Part shown: positions 1 through 8,689 of the stretch, in pieces
How positions within the stretch are numbered: the stretch's first letter is position 1
Layout of the letters: every line of letters starts with the position of its first letter
From: Jiangella asiatica
GTDB taxonomy: Bacteria > Actinomycetota > Actinomycetes > Jiangellales > Jiangellaceae
Length of the DNA: 64,000 nucleotides
Direction: 5' to 3'
Assembly (NCBI RefSeq): GCF_004349065.1
Contig: NZ_SMKZ01000021.1
Span: forward strand, 1 to 64,000
Notes under the pieces: generated by a model
Database searches by the model: none
Seen by the model: only the letters and a program-made list of their open reading frames with translations
Told to the model about the DNA's origin: nothing
Translations under genes and position numbers: made by a program

Positions 1-927
1 GCCACGACGCCCACCCCCACGCCGACCCCGACCGCGCTGATGGCGCCGGGTGCCAGCGGCGACCAGGTGCGCGAGCTGCAATCGCGCCTCAAACAGATCG
101 ATTGGTACGCGCGCGACGTCACCGGCGAGTACGACGAGGTCACGGTCGCGGCGGTCACCGGGTTCCAGGGCAAGCGCAACCTGCCGGAGACCGGCCAGGT
201 CGACCAGGCCACCTGGGACGCGCTGGTCGGCATGACGCGCACCCCTACCGACGACGAGATGCACAACCGCTTGGTCGCCGGCCCCACCATTCTCGGCCCG
301 GGCGACACCGGCGACGAGGTGCGCGAGCTCCAGGCACGCCTCAAGCAGATCGACTGGTTCAGCGGCGAGGTCACCGACACCTACGGCGACGCCACCGCTG
401 CCGCCGTCGAGGGTTTCCAGGACAAGCGCGGTTTCCCCGCCACCGGCGAGGTCGACCAGCGCACCTGGGACAAGATCGTCGAGATGACCCGCGAGCCCAC
501 CGACGACGAGCTGCACAACCGGGAGCCGGAGAACGACGGCGGCAGCGAGGACGGCCTCGACCAGCGGTGCCTGACCGGCCGGGTGCTGTGCATCGACAAG
601 AACACCAACACGCTGCGCTGGGTGGTCGACGGCGAGGTGCGCATGACGCTGGACGTGCGGTTCGGCACCGAACTGACGCCCACTCGCGAGGGTGAGTTCG
701 AGGTGTACTGGAAGTCGCGCGACCACGTGTCGTCGCTCTACGACACCCCAATGCCGTTCGCGATGTTCTTCAGCGGCGGCCAGGCCGTGCACTATTCGCC
801 GGACTTCGCCCAGAACGGCTACAACGGCGGCTCCCACGGCTGTGTGAACGTCCGCGACCGCGACGCCATCAAGTCGCTGTTCGGGCAGGTGAACGTCGGT
901 GACGACGTCATCGTCTACTGGTCCTGA
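1..927 (+). CDS. L,D-transpeptidase with two peptidoglycan-binding domains (5' end outside window)
   Basis: Cell-wall L,D-transpeptidase that would make 3-3 cross-links in peptidoglycan outside the membrane. The frame is already open at base 1 and reads through a Thr-Pro linker (TPTPTPT), so the true start and export signal lie upstream; the ATG at 40 is internal. Two near-identical peptidoglycan-binding type 1 domains follow (visible residues about 14-80 and 97-165, each with a RELQxRLKQIDW core). The C-terminal YkuD domain (about 185-308) has a conserved His at 264 and the SHGCVN catalytic motif with Cys281. It runs into the convergent sortase gene with a 13-nt overlap. Family assignment is firm; the exact substrate is not. 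Confidence 0.93.
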   Translation, partial: ATTPTPTPTPTALMAPGASGDQVRELQSRLKQIDWYARDVTGEYDEVTVAAVTGFQGKRNLPETGQVDQATWDALVGMTRTPTDDEMHNRLVAGPTILGPGDTGDEVRELQARLKQIDWFSGEVTDTYGDATAAAVEGFQDKRGFPATGEVDQRTWDKIVEMTREPTDDELHNREPENDGGSEDGLDQRCLTGRVLCIDKNTNTLRWVVDGEVRMTLDVRFGTELTPTREGEFEVYWKSRDHVSSLYDTPMPFAMFFSGGQAVHYSPDFAQNGYNGGSHGCVNVRDRDAIKSLFGQVNVGDDVIVYWS

Positions 928-1592
928 CCCGGCAGCATGCCGGGGCCGCCGACCATGGTGGCGAAAACGACCAGGTTGTCGACGTATCGATCGCTGGCTT
1001 GGTCGAAGGTGTCGCAGGTGATCAGCCGCAGCTGACGGTCGGGCACCGGGCCGTAGACGGTGGCGGTCGGGAAGTCCGCCTGCGCGACAGTGCGGCTGCC
1101 GTCCACCTCGAACTCGACCTCGACGCCATCGCTGCGAGCGACGATGATCCTGTCGCCGCGACGCAGCTCGTCCAGGGCGGCAAAGACAGCGGGACCGTCC
1201 GGGGAGTCGACGTGGCCGGCGATCACGGCCGGGCCGGGCTCCCCCGGCACCGGCCCGCCGGCGAACCAGCCGGCGGACTGCCAGTCGACCGGCGCTCGCA
1301 GCCGGGCGTCGCCGTCGCGCTCCAGCGTCTCCAGCGCGCTGTCGACGCCGATGGCCTCGATCACCAGCCGAACCGGCACGGTGTCGTCGTCCGGGATCGG
1401 CCGCGGTCCGGTCTCACCGGTAGCGATCGGTTCCGGGCTGACGGTGTTGGCGGGCGGCGTCGCGGTGGCCGTCGGAACCTCGACGGCGTCCGGCCCGGCC
1501 CCGGCGACGGCCGGCACCGGGTCGTCGCCGGCGCAGCCGCCGGCCGCCAGCAGGACCGCCAGCAACACGGCGACCCGTCCCGGCGTGCTCAT
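915..1592 (-). CDS. class F sortase, lipoprotein-like N-terminus
   Basis: Sortase transpeptidase of the actinobacterial class F type, 225 residues. The ATG at 1592 is chosen because it follows the upstream stop by 2 nt and gives a signal with a lipobox-like LLAAGGC. Catalytic residues are visible: His in VIAGHVDS, Cys in LRLITCD, and Arg in the DRYVDN strand. A Pro/Thr-rich linker separates signal and sortase fold. It is the last gene of a three-gene operon behind a DUF4397 protein and a polytopic membrane protein, a pairing common in actinomycetes. Class F sortases usually lack a clear LPXTG partner next door, and none is seen here, so the substrate is unknown. Confidence 0.92.
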   Translation of the reverse strand: MSTPGRVAVLLAVLLAAGGCAGDDPVPAVAGAGPDAVEVPTATATPPANTVSPEPIATGETGPRPIPDDDTVPVRLVIEAIGVDSALETLERDGDARLRAPVDWQSAGWFAGGPVPGEPGPAVIAGHVDSPDGPAVFAALDELRRGDRIIVARSDGVEVEFEVDGSRTVAQADFPTATVYGPVPDRQLRLITCDTFDQASDRYVDNLVVFATMVGGPGMLPGQDQ

Positions 1593-1594
1593 GG

Positions 1595-2434
1595 TCACGC
1601 AGCCGGTAGCCGCCGCAGCCACGTGCCACCGACGCCGGCCACCACCAGAGCGGCAGCGGCTGCGCCCAGCACAAGCATCGTGGGCGGGCCGTCCGGCCGG
1701 GCCAGCCCGCCGCCACCGGTCTCGATCCCGCCGGCGGGCGCGGCCGCCGTGCCGGTGCTGTCGACGACGCCGACGACCGACAGCGCACCGTCGACATCCA
1801 GCACGAACAGCGTGTTCACGGTCCCGGCGGCGAGGTCCACCGTCGTGGACCCGGTGCCGGCCTCGCTGCTGAGCTCCAGGGTCCAGCGGCCGCCGGCCAC
1901 CTCGGTGTACCCGGTGGCGGTGCCGAACTCCGCCTGGTCGGCGAGCACGACCCCGGTGTCGGTGGTGACATCCACCGCGGGCGACGAGACGGCGGCCGAG
2001 ATCAGCCGCGCCCGCGATTGCCCGTCGGCCGGCGGCGTGAGGTCGTCGACGAAGATTCGACCGGACAGGTCCGCGTTCAGGCCCACGGCGGCGACCGTGA
2101 TCGCGACGCCGTCCTCGATCTCCACCGCCTGCGTGATCACCGGCTCGGAGTCCGGCGGTGCACCGGCCGGGCGCATCGCCGCGGTGTACGTGCCCGCCGG
2201 CAGCCGCCCGTAGTTCGACACGTCGCCGTAGCCGACGTCCTGCAACTCCACGACCGACTCGCCGTCGAGGCCGGTCAGGCTCACGTCGACCTCGGGCGTG
2301 TCCGGCGAGAGATGGGCCAGGCGGATCCAACCGCCGGACTCCGGTTCCCCGGCTGCGTGGCCGGTGGCGGCCGTACCGGCGGCGAGCAGGACGGCGCCGG
2401 CGACGGCGGCCAAGGACCTTGCGATACGGCTCAT
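1595..2434 (-). CDS. DUF4397 surface protein with C-terminal membrane anchor
   Basis: Secreted, membrane-anchored protein of 279 residues. A signal peptide (about 1-27, ending in GHAAG) is followed by the DUF4397 beta-sandwich (WIRLAHLSPDTPEVDV onward, to about residue 225). A low-complexity Gly-rich spacer leads to a hydrophobic segment (MLVLGAAAAALVVAGVGG) and a short RR-containing tail. This architecture resembles a sortase substrate, yet there is no LPXTG-like motif before the membrane segment. A TAGGAG ribosome site sits 6 nt before ATG 2434. It lies between the membrane protein gene (13 nt upstream) and the sortase gene (2 nt downstream), so it is almost certainly co-translated with both. 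The function of DUF4397 is not established. Confidence 0.9.
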   Translation of the reverse strand: MSRIARSLAAVAGAVLLAAGTAATGHAAGEPESGGWIRLAHLSPDTPEVDVSLTGLDGESVVELQDVGYGDVSNYGRLPAGTYTAAMRPAGAPPDSEPVITQAVEIEDGVAITVAAVGLNADLSGRIFVDDLTPPADGQSRARLISAAVSSPAVDVTTDTGVVLADQAEFGTATGYTEVAGGRWTLELSSEAGTGSTTVDLAAGTVNTLFVLDVDGALSVVGVVDSTGTAAAPAGGIETGGGGLARPDGPPTMLVLGAAAAALVVAGVGGTWLRRLPAA

Positions 2435-2447
2435 GTCGAACTCCTAG

Positions 2448-4385
2448 TCAATTGTCGATCTCAGGTGAGTCGGGGAGCAGTCCGTGCGGTGCCGGCAATG
2501 GGTAGGTCGCGACGACGTCGCCGCCGTCGACCTCCACGCCGGAGGGGGTGAAGGGCTCCTGCTGGCCGAGCAGCCACAGGCCGAGCCGGGCGGCCTCGTC
2601 GTCCGTGCCGATGTCGGAGAGCGTCAGGCGGCGGCGCGGGCCGTCGTGCTCGCCGGGGACCGGTGGGAGAGAGACGGTGAGCTCACGCACGCCGGCGAGC
2701 TGGCCGAGGACCAGCACGATCCTCGGGTCCACCATCCCGTCGCGCACCACGGTCGCGGCATCGCCGGCGAAATGCAGGGCGTCGTTTCGCAGCAGTTGGT
2801 CGGCGGCGTACCTGGTGGCGCGCCGGTCGGCGTCGAAGCGTTCCTCGGCGGCGGCCAGGCCGGCCGGATGGATCTGGCGGATCTCGATGCGCCGGCCATC
2901 AGCGCCGAACGCGGCCACGAGACTGGACTCCGAGAGGGCCCGCTCGATCGCGGGCCGGTCCGTCTCGTCCGCGCGCAGCGCCGGCGTCACCACGATGTAG
3001 TCGAAGGTCCGCCAGGTCCCGTCCTGGCCCACGCCCGCGGCCGGCTCCGGTGCCGAGCCGATGGCGGGCTGGAGCTCCGGCTCGACCGCGAACTCGTCGA
3101 ACGGCACGACGGCGCCGGCGGCTGAACCGTCGCCGCCGAGGTCGACCCACAGGGTCCGGTCGGCGATCAGGCGGCTGCCAGGCGGCAGATTCGCCTCCAG
3201 CCACCCGGCCACGTCGCCGATCGCGTCGTTCCGGTCGGTGCCGGCGAGTTCGCGCAGCCCACCCGGCCAGGTCACCGCGGCCGCAACCGTGACAACGGTC
3301 ACCGCGGTCGCGGACATGATGGTCAGCGGGACGGCGTCGTGCTCACCGCGGCGTTCCCGCAGCAGGACCACCAACCGGTGCACCGCCGCCGGGATGACGC
3401 CGCTGGCCAGCGCCACCGCCGCGACCATCGGCGCGACCGGCGTCGACGGGCTGGGCAGCGCCAGGAACGCGAACATCAGCGCCAGCGCACCGCCCACCGG
3501 CCGCAGCTCCCGGATGGCGAGAGCGCCGAGCGCGGCTACGGCCGCCGCGACGAACAGCACCGGGTCGAGGCTCCACCACAGGGCCGGGTCCTCCGCCCCG
3601 GGCTCGGGTTCCCGCCCGACGACGGCGATCAAGATGTAGGCGTAGCCGCCCATCGCGAGCACCGCGCCCGTGGCCGCCAAGGCCCGTCGACGCATCCTCG
3701 AGTGGGTGCGGTCCCACATGATCCAGACGACGAACGGCGTCAGCACCAAGAACGTCGGCTGGGCGAGGGCGGCGAACACGCTGGCCACGCCTGCCAGTGC
3801 GGATGCGACCACCTGCCGCCGCCGCGCGGTCGCCAACACCAGCGCGGCCAGCGTCCACATCATCGCCGGGTGGTCGCCGGAGGCCAGTCGGTGGATGTGC
3901 ACGGCCAGCGGGGAGACCGCGTAGATCAGGACCGCGACGACGGCGGCCACGCGCGGCAGGCCCAGCCGGCGTGCCAGCGCCCACAGCAGCGCCGCGCTGA
4001 TCACCGTCACCACGACCATCGCCTCGCGGCCGGCCAGCACGGCGTGGTCGACCCGGTCGAACGCGCCGGTCAGCCGGTCCCAGGCGGATATCGGCAGCCA
4101 GCCGAGCGCCGGCCATCCCGGCCGGTCGGTCCCGGCCGCCGCCACGACCAGCCGAGACTCGACGTCGGAGAAGGCCGGGCTGCGGTCCATCCCGACGGCC
4201 TGGACGGTGCCGGCCAGGGCGAGCAGCGGCGCGAGCAGGGCGATGTCGGTGCCGTGGTCGCGGAACCAGGCACGCACGCGATGCGGTCGCGGCGGGCGGG
4301 GCTGGACCGGGATGGGCAGCTGGAGATCCGCGAGATCGAAGGCCGGAGTCGGCGCGGCCGGAAGTGCGGACATGCTGTGGCGCAC
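2448..4385 (-). CDS. polytopic membrane protein, glycosyltransferase-like (PMT/GT39-type fold)
   Basis: Integral membrane protein of about 645 residues with roughly ten membrane helices in the N-terminal two thirds and a soluble C-terminal third. The layout resembles lipid-dependent glycosyltransferases of the dolichyl-phosphate-mannose transferase type: an early acidic loop (AFSDVESR), a short helix-loop with RLASGDHPAMMW, then paired helices. I did not find a motif that fixes the donor or acceptor. A GTG at 4385 is preferred because GGAGG lies 9 nt upstream; an ATG at 4373 (MSALPAAP) is the alternative. First gene of the operon with the DUF4397 protein and sortase, suggesting a role in envelope surface modification. 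Confidence 0.75.
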   Translation of the reverse strand: MRHSMSALPAAPTPAFDLADLQLPIPVQPRPPRPHRVRAWFRDHGTDIALLAPLLALAGTVQAVGMDRSPAFSDVESRLVVAAAGTDRPGWPALGWLPISAWDRLTGAFDRVDHAVLAGREAMVVVTVISAALLWALARRLGLPRVAAVVAVLIYAVSPLAVHIHRLASGDHPAMMWTLAALVLATARRRQVVASALAGVASVFAALAQPTFLVLTPFVVWIMWDRTHSRMRRRALAATGAVLAMGGYAYILIAVVGREPEPGAEDPALWWSLDPVLFVAAAVAALGALAIRELRPVGGALALMFAFLALPSPSTPVAPMVAAVALASGVIPAAVHRLVVLLRERRGEHDAVPLTIMSATAVTVVTVAAAVTWPGGLRELAGTDRNDAIGDVAGWLEANLPPGSRLIADRTLWVDLGGDGSAAGAVVPFDEFAVEPELQPAIGSAPEPAAGVGQDGTWRTFDYIVVTPALRADETDRPAIERALSESSLVAAFGADGRRIEIRQIHPAGLAAAEERFDADRRATRYAADQLLRNDALHFAGDAATVVRDGMVDPRIVLVLGQLAGVRELTVSLPPVPGEHDGPRRRLTLSDIGTDDEAARLGLWLLGQQEPFTPSGVEVDGGDVVATYPLPAPHGLLPDSPEIDN

Positions 4386-4836
4386 CGTTCGACGCCTCCC
4401 CCCGAGGAGTCGCACAGACCTGCGCCGTCGGGCCGCGGCCACATCGCACGTGTGCCGCGATCGCCAGCGAGGTCAGGCACGCGGTTCCTGACCGTCAGGC
4501 GAACGTGCCTGCTGAGTCTTGGCGGGAGTGTACCGGTGATCAGCGCATTTTCACCCGAATTGTCGCACGGGAAATCTCGTGCTGGCGCGGACTGGGTGGT
4601 GTGGGTTCGGCGCCTGCCCAGGTCGCCGAGTGGGGCACCTGATCGTCGATGTGTCACCTGGTCATCGCCCCGACGCGGCCGGCATCCACCACTCCATACC
4701 GCGCGAGTGCTGAGTCGTGATCAGCTCTTTCAGGCGTCCCGGCGCCAAGTCGATCACGATGTCATGGCCGACGACGGCACTCCTTTGCCACTCGCCGGCC
4801 GGCGCGACCACCGCGGTCCGGCGCGCGGAATGACCG
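4386..4836. other. intergenic stretch without a supported gene
   Basis: About 450 bases between divergent genes. I see no convincing coding region: the short minus-strand reading frame at 4662-4934 has no ribosome site and no recognisable protein. The stretch is less GC-rich than its flanks and holds two TGATCA palindromes (near 4538 and 4719), plus a 14-nt string at 4571-4584 (GAAATCTCGTGCTG) that recurs in the intergenic region at 24029-24042. Confidence 0.5.
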
Positions 4837-4866
4837 TTGATCAGCCGCGGGAGACGGGCGTAGGAT
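4837..4866 (+). promoter_or_regulatory. sigma-70-type promoter for the fused ABC exporter
   Basis: TTGATC at 4837-4842 and TAGGAT at 4861-4866 are separated by 18 bp, close to the principal actinobacterial sigma consensus. Transcription would start near 4873, giving a leader of about 48 nt that ends in GGAG at 4911-4914, 6 nt before the GTG start at 4921. Confidence 0.6.
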
Positions 4867-4920
4867 CGTCCTCGGCCCCGATCGGGGCATTGAATCCGAC
4901 CGCTGCTCCGGGAGATCCCT

Positions 4921-7900
4921 GTGCCCAGCCGCACCGCGTCCGCCCGTCCCTCAAGTCACGACACGTCCGCCCGGCCGTCAACGCCGCCGCCGGGCACCCC
5001 GTCAGCCGAACCCTCAACGCAAGGGACCTTCCGCCGCCTGGCGCCCTACCTCCTCCGGCACCGCGGCACGGTGCTGGCTTCCGTTGCCTTGGCGCTGCTG
5101 TGGGCGATCACCGTCGCGGCGCTCCCGGTCACCCAGGGCAGGGTGATCGACGAGGCGATCGTCGACGGCACCGCGCCGCTGCTGCCGCTGATCCTGCTGC
5201 TGGCGGGTCTCGCCGTCGCCCGCTTCGTGCTGTCGGCGGCGTGGCGGTACCTCGGCGGCAGGACCGGCTTCGGCATCCAGGACGACCTGCGCCGCGACGT
5301 CTACGACACGCTGCAGCGGCTGGACTTCACCGGCCACGCGCAGTTGCAGAGCGGCCAGCTGGTCTCCCGCATCAGCGGCGACCTGCGCTACGTCCACATG
5401 CTGCTGATGTTCATCCCGCAGGTGGCGGCGTCCCTGCTGTCCTCCGCGCTGGCCGTCGCGGTGATGTTCGCGCTCTCGCCGATCATCGCGGCACTGGTGG
5501 TCGCCGTCATCGCGGTGGTCTTCGCGGTGACCAACCGGCAGCGCCGCCAGGTCTATGCCGCCGGCTGGGACGCCCAGGACCGGGAGGCGGAGATGACCTC
5601 GCGGGTCGAGGAGGCCGTCACCGGCGTCCGGGTGGTGCGCGCCTTCGGCCAGCAGCCGGCCGAGACGCAACGCCTGCACCGAAGTCTGCTCGACATGTTC
5701 GGCGCCCGGGTGCGTGCGGTCCGGATGCGCGCGCCGTTCATGGCATCGCTGCAGGGCGCGCCGCTATTCGGCCAGGTGCTGGTGATGCTGGCCGGTGGCC
5801 TGCTGGTGATGAACGGCCAGCTGACCGTCGGCGTCTTCCTGGCCTGCACCGGGTACCTGGCCGAACTGATCGGCGCGGCCCGGGTGGCCGGCATGGTGCT
5901 CACCAACGCGCCGCTGTGCCGCGCGGCCACCGAGCGGGTCGGCGAGCTGCTGGACCTGCAGGCCGAGATCACCGAGCCGCTGCGGCCGGCCGACGTCACG
6001 GCGCACGGCGGTGCGGTCTCGTTCCACCGGCTGCGGTTTGCCTACGCCGACGGCGACGGACATCAGGTGCTGCGCGGCTTCACCCTGGACGTGCGGCCCG
6101 GCGAGACGGTGGCGCTGGTCGGCCCGTCCGGTTGCGGCAAGTCCACCGCGCTGTCGATGCTGCCGCGGTTCTTCGACGCCGACGCGGGCACGGTCACCGT
6201 CGACGGCATCGACGTGCGCCGCTGGTCGCTGCCGGAGCTGCGCCGCCGCATCGGCGTGGTGTTCGAGAACAGCTTCCTCTTCTCCGACACGATCGCGGCG
6301 AACATCGCCTACGGCCGGCCGGACGCCTCGCTGGACGACATCCGGGCCGCGGCCCGCGCCGCGGCGGCCGACGAGTTCATCGACGCGCTGCCCGACGGGT
6401 ACGACACCGTCGTCGGCGAGCAGGGCATCACGCTTTCCGGCGGTCAGCGGCAGCGGGTCGCGCTGGCCAGGGCACTGCTGACCGAGCCGGACATCCTGCT
6501 GCTCGACGACGCGACGTCGTCGGTCGACGTCAAGGTCGAGGAGCGCATCCACGCGAATCTCGAGCCGTTCCTGGCCTCACGGACCGTGCTGCTGGTCGCC
6601 TACCGCGAGTCCACTCTGCGGCTGGCCGACCGGGTGGTGCTGGTCGACGACGGCCGGGTGGTCGACGAGGGCAGCCACGCCGAACTGCTGGAGCGCAACG
6701 CCCTGTACCGCGACCTGTTCGGCGACGGCACCGGTGGCGACGGTGCCGCGGACACCACCGATCTCATGTCGCGGGCCCGGGCCGGGTGGTTCGAGACCAC
6801 CGCGTCGGCGTGGGAGTCTCGGCAGGACGCCACCGGGTCACTGCCCGGGCCGCGCATGAGCGTGCCGCCGGCCGTGGCCGCGCGCATCGCCGCGCTACCC
6901 GACCCCGTCGATCCGCCCGGTGTCGACCTGGAGCGGGAGAGCTCTGCCGCCGGTCCGCTGCGGCTGCCGTCGTTCCTGCGGCCCTACGTCAGCGGCCTGG
7001 TCGTCGGCCTCGCGCTGGTGATCCTCGAGGCCGCGATCATGCTGATCAACCCGATGCTGGTGCAGCGGGCCGTTGACGACGGCATGCTCGGCGACTCGGT
7101 GCCGGCGCTGCTCACTGTCTGCGGCGTTTCCGCGGTCCTGGTCGCGCTGCTCTGGCTGGACCAGCGCACCGGGTTCCTGTGGACCACCCGCAGCACCGAG
7201 CGGCTGCTGCTGGCGCTGCGCATCCGCATCTTCGGCCAGCTGCAACGGCTGGGCATCGACTTCTACGACCGCACCCAGGCCGGCCGGGTCATGACTCGCA
7301 TGACCTCCGACGTCGACGCGATCGCCCAGCTGTTCCAGGTGGGCCTGATCAACGCCGTCGTCAGCCTGGCCACGTTCGCCGGCATGACGGTGGTCGTCGT
7401 CGCGCTGGACCCGATGCTGGCCCTGGTGGTACTGGGTGTCGTGCCGTTCGCCGCCGCCATCACGTGGTGGTACCGGCGGCGCGCGTCGGTCGCCTACGAC
7501 GAGGCCCGCGAGCTGTTGTCGTCGCTCAACGCCGACGTGCAGGAGAGCATGGCCGGCATCCGGATCACGTACGCGTTCCGGCGCGAGGCGGTGAACCTGG
7601 AGCGGTTCGCCTCGCTCGGCCGTCAGTACGTGGGGGCCAGCCTGCGCGGGCTGTACGCGACCTCCGTCTATGTCGCCACCATCGAGCTGCTGTCGGTGCT
7701 GGCGGTGGGCGCGGTGCTCTGGGTCGGTGCGCAGCGCATCGAGTCCGGAACGCTGGCGCTGGGCACGCTGATCGCGTTCCTGCTCTATCTGGCCCAGGTC
7801 TTCGCGCCCATCCAGCAGCTGTCCTCGGTGTTCGACGTGTACCAGCGGGCGCGCACCGGGCTGGTGCGGGTGCGCCGGCTGCTGTCGCTGGAGACGTCCA

Positions 7901-8646
7901 CGCCGGTACGGCCGGACGCCGAGCACGTCGGGGCCGTCGCCGGCGACCTGCGCTTCGACCGGGTGCGGCTGCGCTACGCCAGCGCCTCGACCGACGCCAT
8001 CCGCGACGTCGACCTGCACGTCCCGGCCGGCCAGCGGGTGGCGTTCGTCGGCCGCACCGGCGCCGGCAAGTCGACGCTGTCGAAGCTGGTCGCGCGGTTC
8101 TACGACCCGACCGCCGGCTCGCTGCTCGTCGACGACCGGCCGCTGGACCGGCTCGACATCACCACCTACCGCCAGCACCTCGGGTACGTGCCGCAGGAGC
8201 CGTTCCTGTTCTCGCGCACCATCCGCGACAACATCGCCTACGCCCGGCCCGAAGCCAGCGATGCCGAGGTGGAGGCGGCCGCCCGCGCCGTCGGGGCGCA
8301 CGAGTTCATCACTCGTTTGCCGGGTGGTTATCACCACGTGGTCGCCGAACGCGGCCGGTCGCTGTCGGCCGGACAGCGGCAGCTAGTCTGCCTCGCGCGG
8401 GCACTGCTCGGCGACCCGTCGATCCTGATCCTCGACGAGGCGACGTCCAACCTGGATCTGGCCAGCGAGCGGAAGGTGAATCAGGCGATGCGGGTGGCCT
8501 CGGCCGGCCGCACGACCATCGTGGTCACCCACCGGCCACAGTCCTTGCACTGGGTCGACCGCGTCGTGGAGGTCGCCGACGGGCGCATCGTCACCGACGA
8601 GCCGGCACCACACTACGTCGCCCGCGTCCTGCAACCGACGGGGTGA
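4921..8646 (+). CDS. single-chain fused ABC exporter (TMD-NBD-TMD-NBD) with degenerate first ATPase
   Basis: A 1241-residue ABC exporter made of two half-transporters fused head to tail. Half 1: six-helix membrane domain about 40-345, nucleotide-binding domain about 365-600. Half 2: membrane domain about 690-980, nucleotide-binding domain about 1005-1235. NBD1 has Walker A GPSGCGKST (from 401) and LSGGQ (505-509), but Walker B ends in Asp529-Asp530 instead of Asp-Glu, and the switch His is Tyr561. NBD2 keeps Glu1173 and His1204 but has LSAGQ (1148-1152). This is the asymmetry known from heterodimeric exporters with one consensus and one degenerate ATP site. Its substrate is unknown; drug, lipid or peptide export are all possible. 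It stands alone in its transcript. Confidence 0.93.
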   Translation: MPSRTASARPSSHDTSARPSTPPPGTPSAEPSTQGTFRRLAPYLLRHRGTVLASVALALLWAITVAALPVTQGRVIDEAIVDGTAPLLPLILLLAGLAVARFVLSAAWRYLGGRTGFGIQDDLRRDVYDTLQRLDFTGHAQLQSGQLVSRISGDLRYVHMLLMFIPQVAASLLSSALAVAVMFALSPIIAALVVAVIAVVFAVTNRQRRQVYAAGWDAQDREAEMTSRVEEAVTGVRVVRAFGQQPAETQRLHRSLLDMFGARVRAVRMRAPFMASLQGAPLFGQVLVMLAGGLLVMNGQLTVGVFLACTGYLAELIGAARVAGMVLTNAPLCRAATERVGELLDLQAEITEPLRPADVTAHGGAVSFHRLRFAYADGDGHQVLRGFTLDVRPGETVALVGPSGCGKSTALSMLPRFFDADAGTVTVDGIDVRRWSLPELRRRIGVVFENSFLFSDTIAANIAYGRPDASLDDIRAAARAAAADEFIDALPDGYDTVVGEQGITLSGGQRQRVALARALLTEPDILLLDDATSSVDVKVEERIHANLEPFLASRTVLLVAYRESTLRLADRVVLVDDGRVVDEGSHAELLERNALYRDLFGDGTGGDGAADTTDLMSRARAGWFETTASAWESRQDATGSLPGPRMSVPPAVAARIAALPDPVDPPGVDLERESSAAGPLRLPSFLRPYVSGLVVGLALVILEAAIMLINPMLVQRAVDDGMLGDSVPALLTVCGVSAVLVALLWLDQRTGFLWTTRSTERLLLALRIRIFGQLQRLGIDFYDRTQAGRVMTRMTSDVDAIAQLFQVGLINAVVSLATFAGMTVVVVALDPMLALVVLGVVPFAAAITWWYRRRASVAYDEARELLSSLNADVQESMAGIRITYAFRREAVNLERFASLGRQYVGASLRGLYATSVYVATIELLSVLAVGAVLWVGAQRIESGTLALGTLIAFLLYLAQVFAPIQQLSSVFDVYQRARTGLVRVRRLLSLETSTPVRPDAEHVGAVAGDLRFDRVRLRYASASTDAIRDVDLHVPAGQRVAFVGRTGAGKSTLSKLVARFYDPTAGSLLVDDRPLDRLDITTYRQHLGYVPQEPFLFSRTIRDNIAYARPEASDAEVEAAARAVGAHEFITRLPGGYHHVVAERGRSLSAGQRQLVCLARALLGDPSILILDEATSNLDLASERKVNQAMRVASAGRTTIVVTHRPQSLHWVDRVVEVADGRIVTDEPAPHYVARVLQPTG

Positions 8647-8649
8647 TCA

Positions 8650-8684
8650 CCCGGCCGGCCGGGGTCTGGTCCCGGCCGGCCGGG
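8650..8684. terminator. bidirectional hairpin between convergent genes
   Basis: Two copies of the self-complementary 14-mer CCCGGCCGGCCGGG (8650-8663 and 8671-8684) flank a 7-nt loop. The perfect GC stem lies between the stop of the ABC exporter (8646) and the stop of the convergent TIM-barrel gene (8690), so it can end transcripts from both sides. Confidence 0.8.
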
Positions 8685-8689
8685 GAGTC

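Noticed and set aside
4662-4934. 90-residue minus-strand frame in the gap before the ABC exporter
   Set aside because: It covers the predicted promoter of the exporter, has no ribosome site and no recognisable sequence.
3339-7076. 1245-residue plus-strand reading frame crossing the membrane-protein and ABC-exporter genes
   Set aside because: Arg/His/Gly-rich product with no domain; it is a GC-rich shadow frame antisense to one real gene and out of phase with another.
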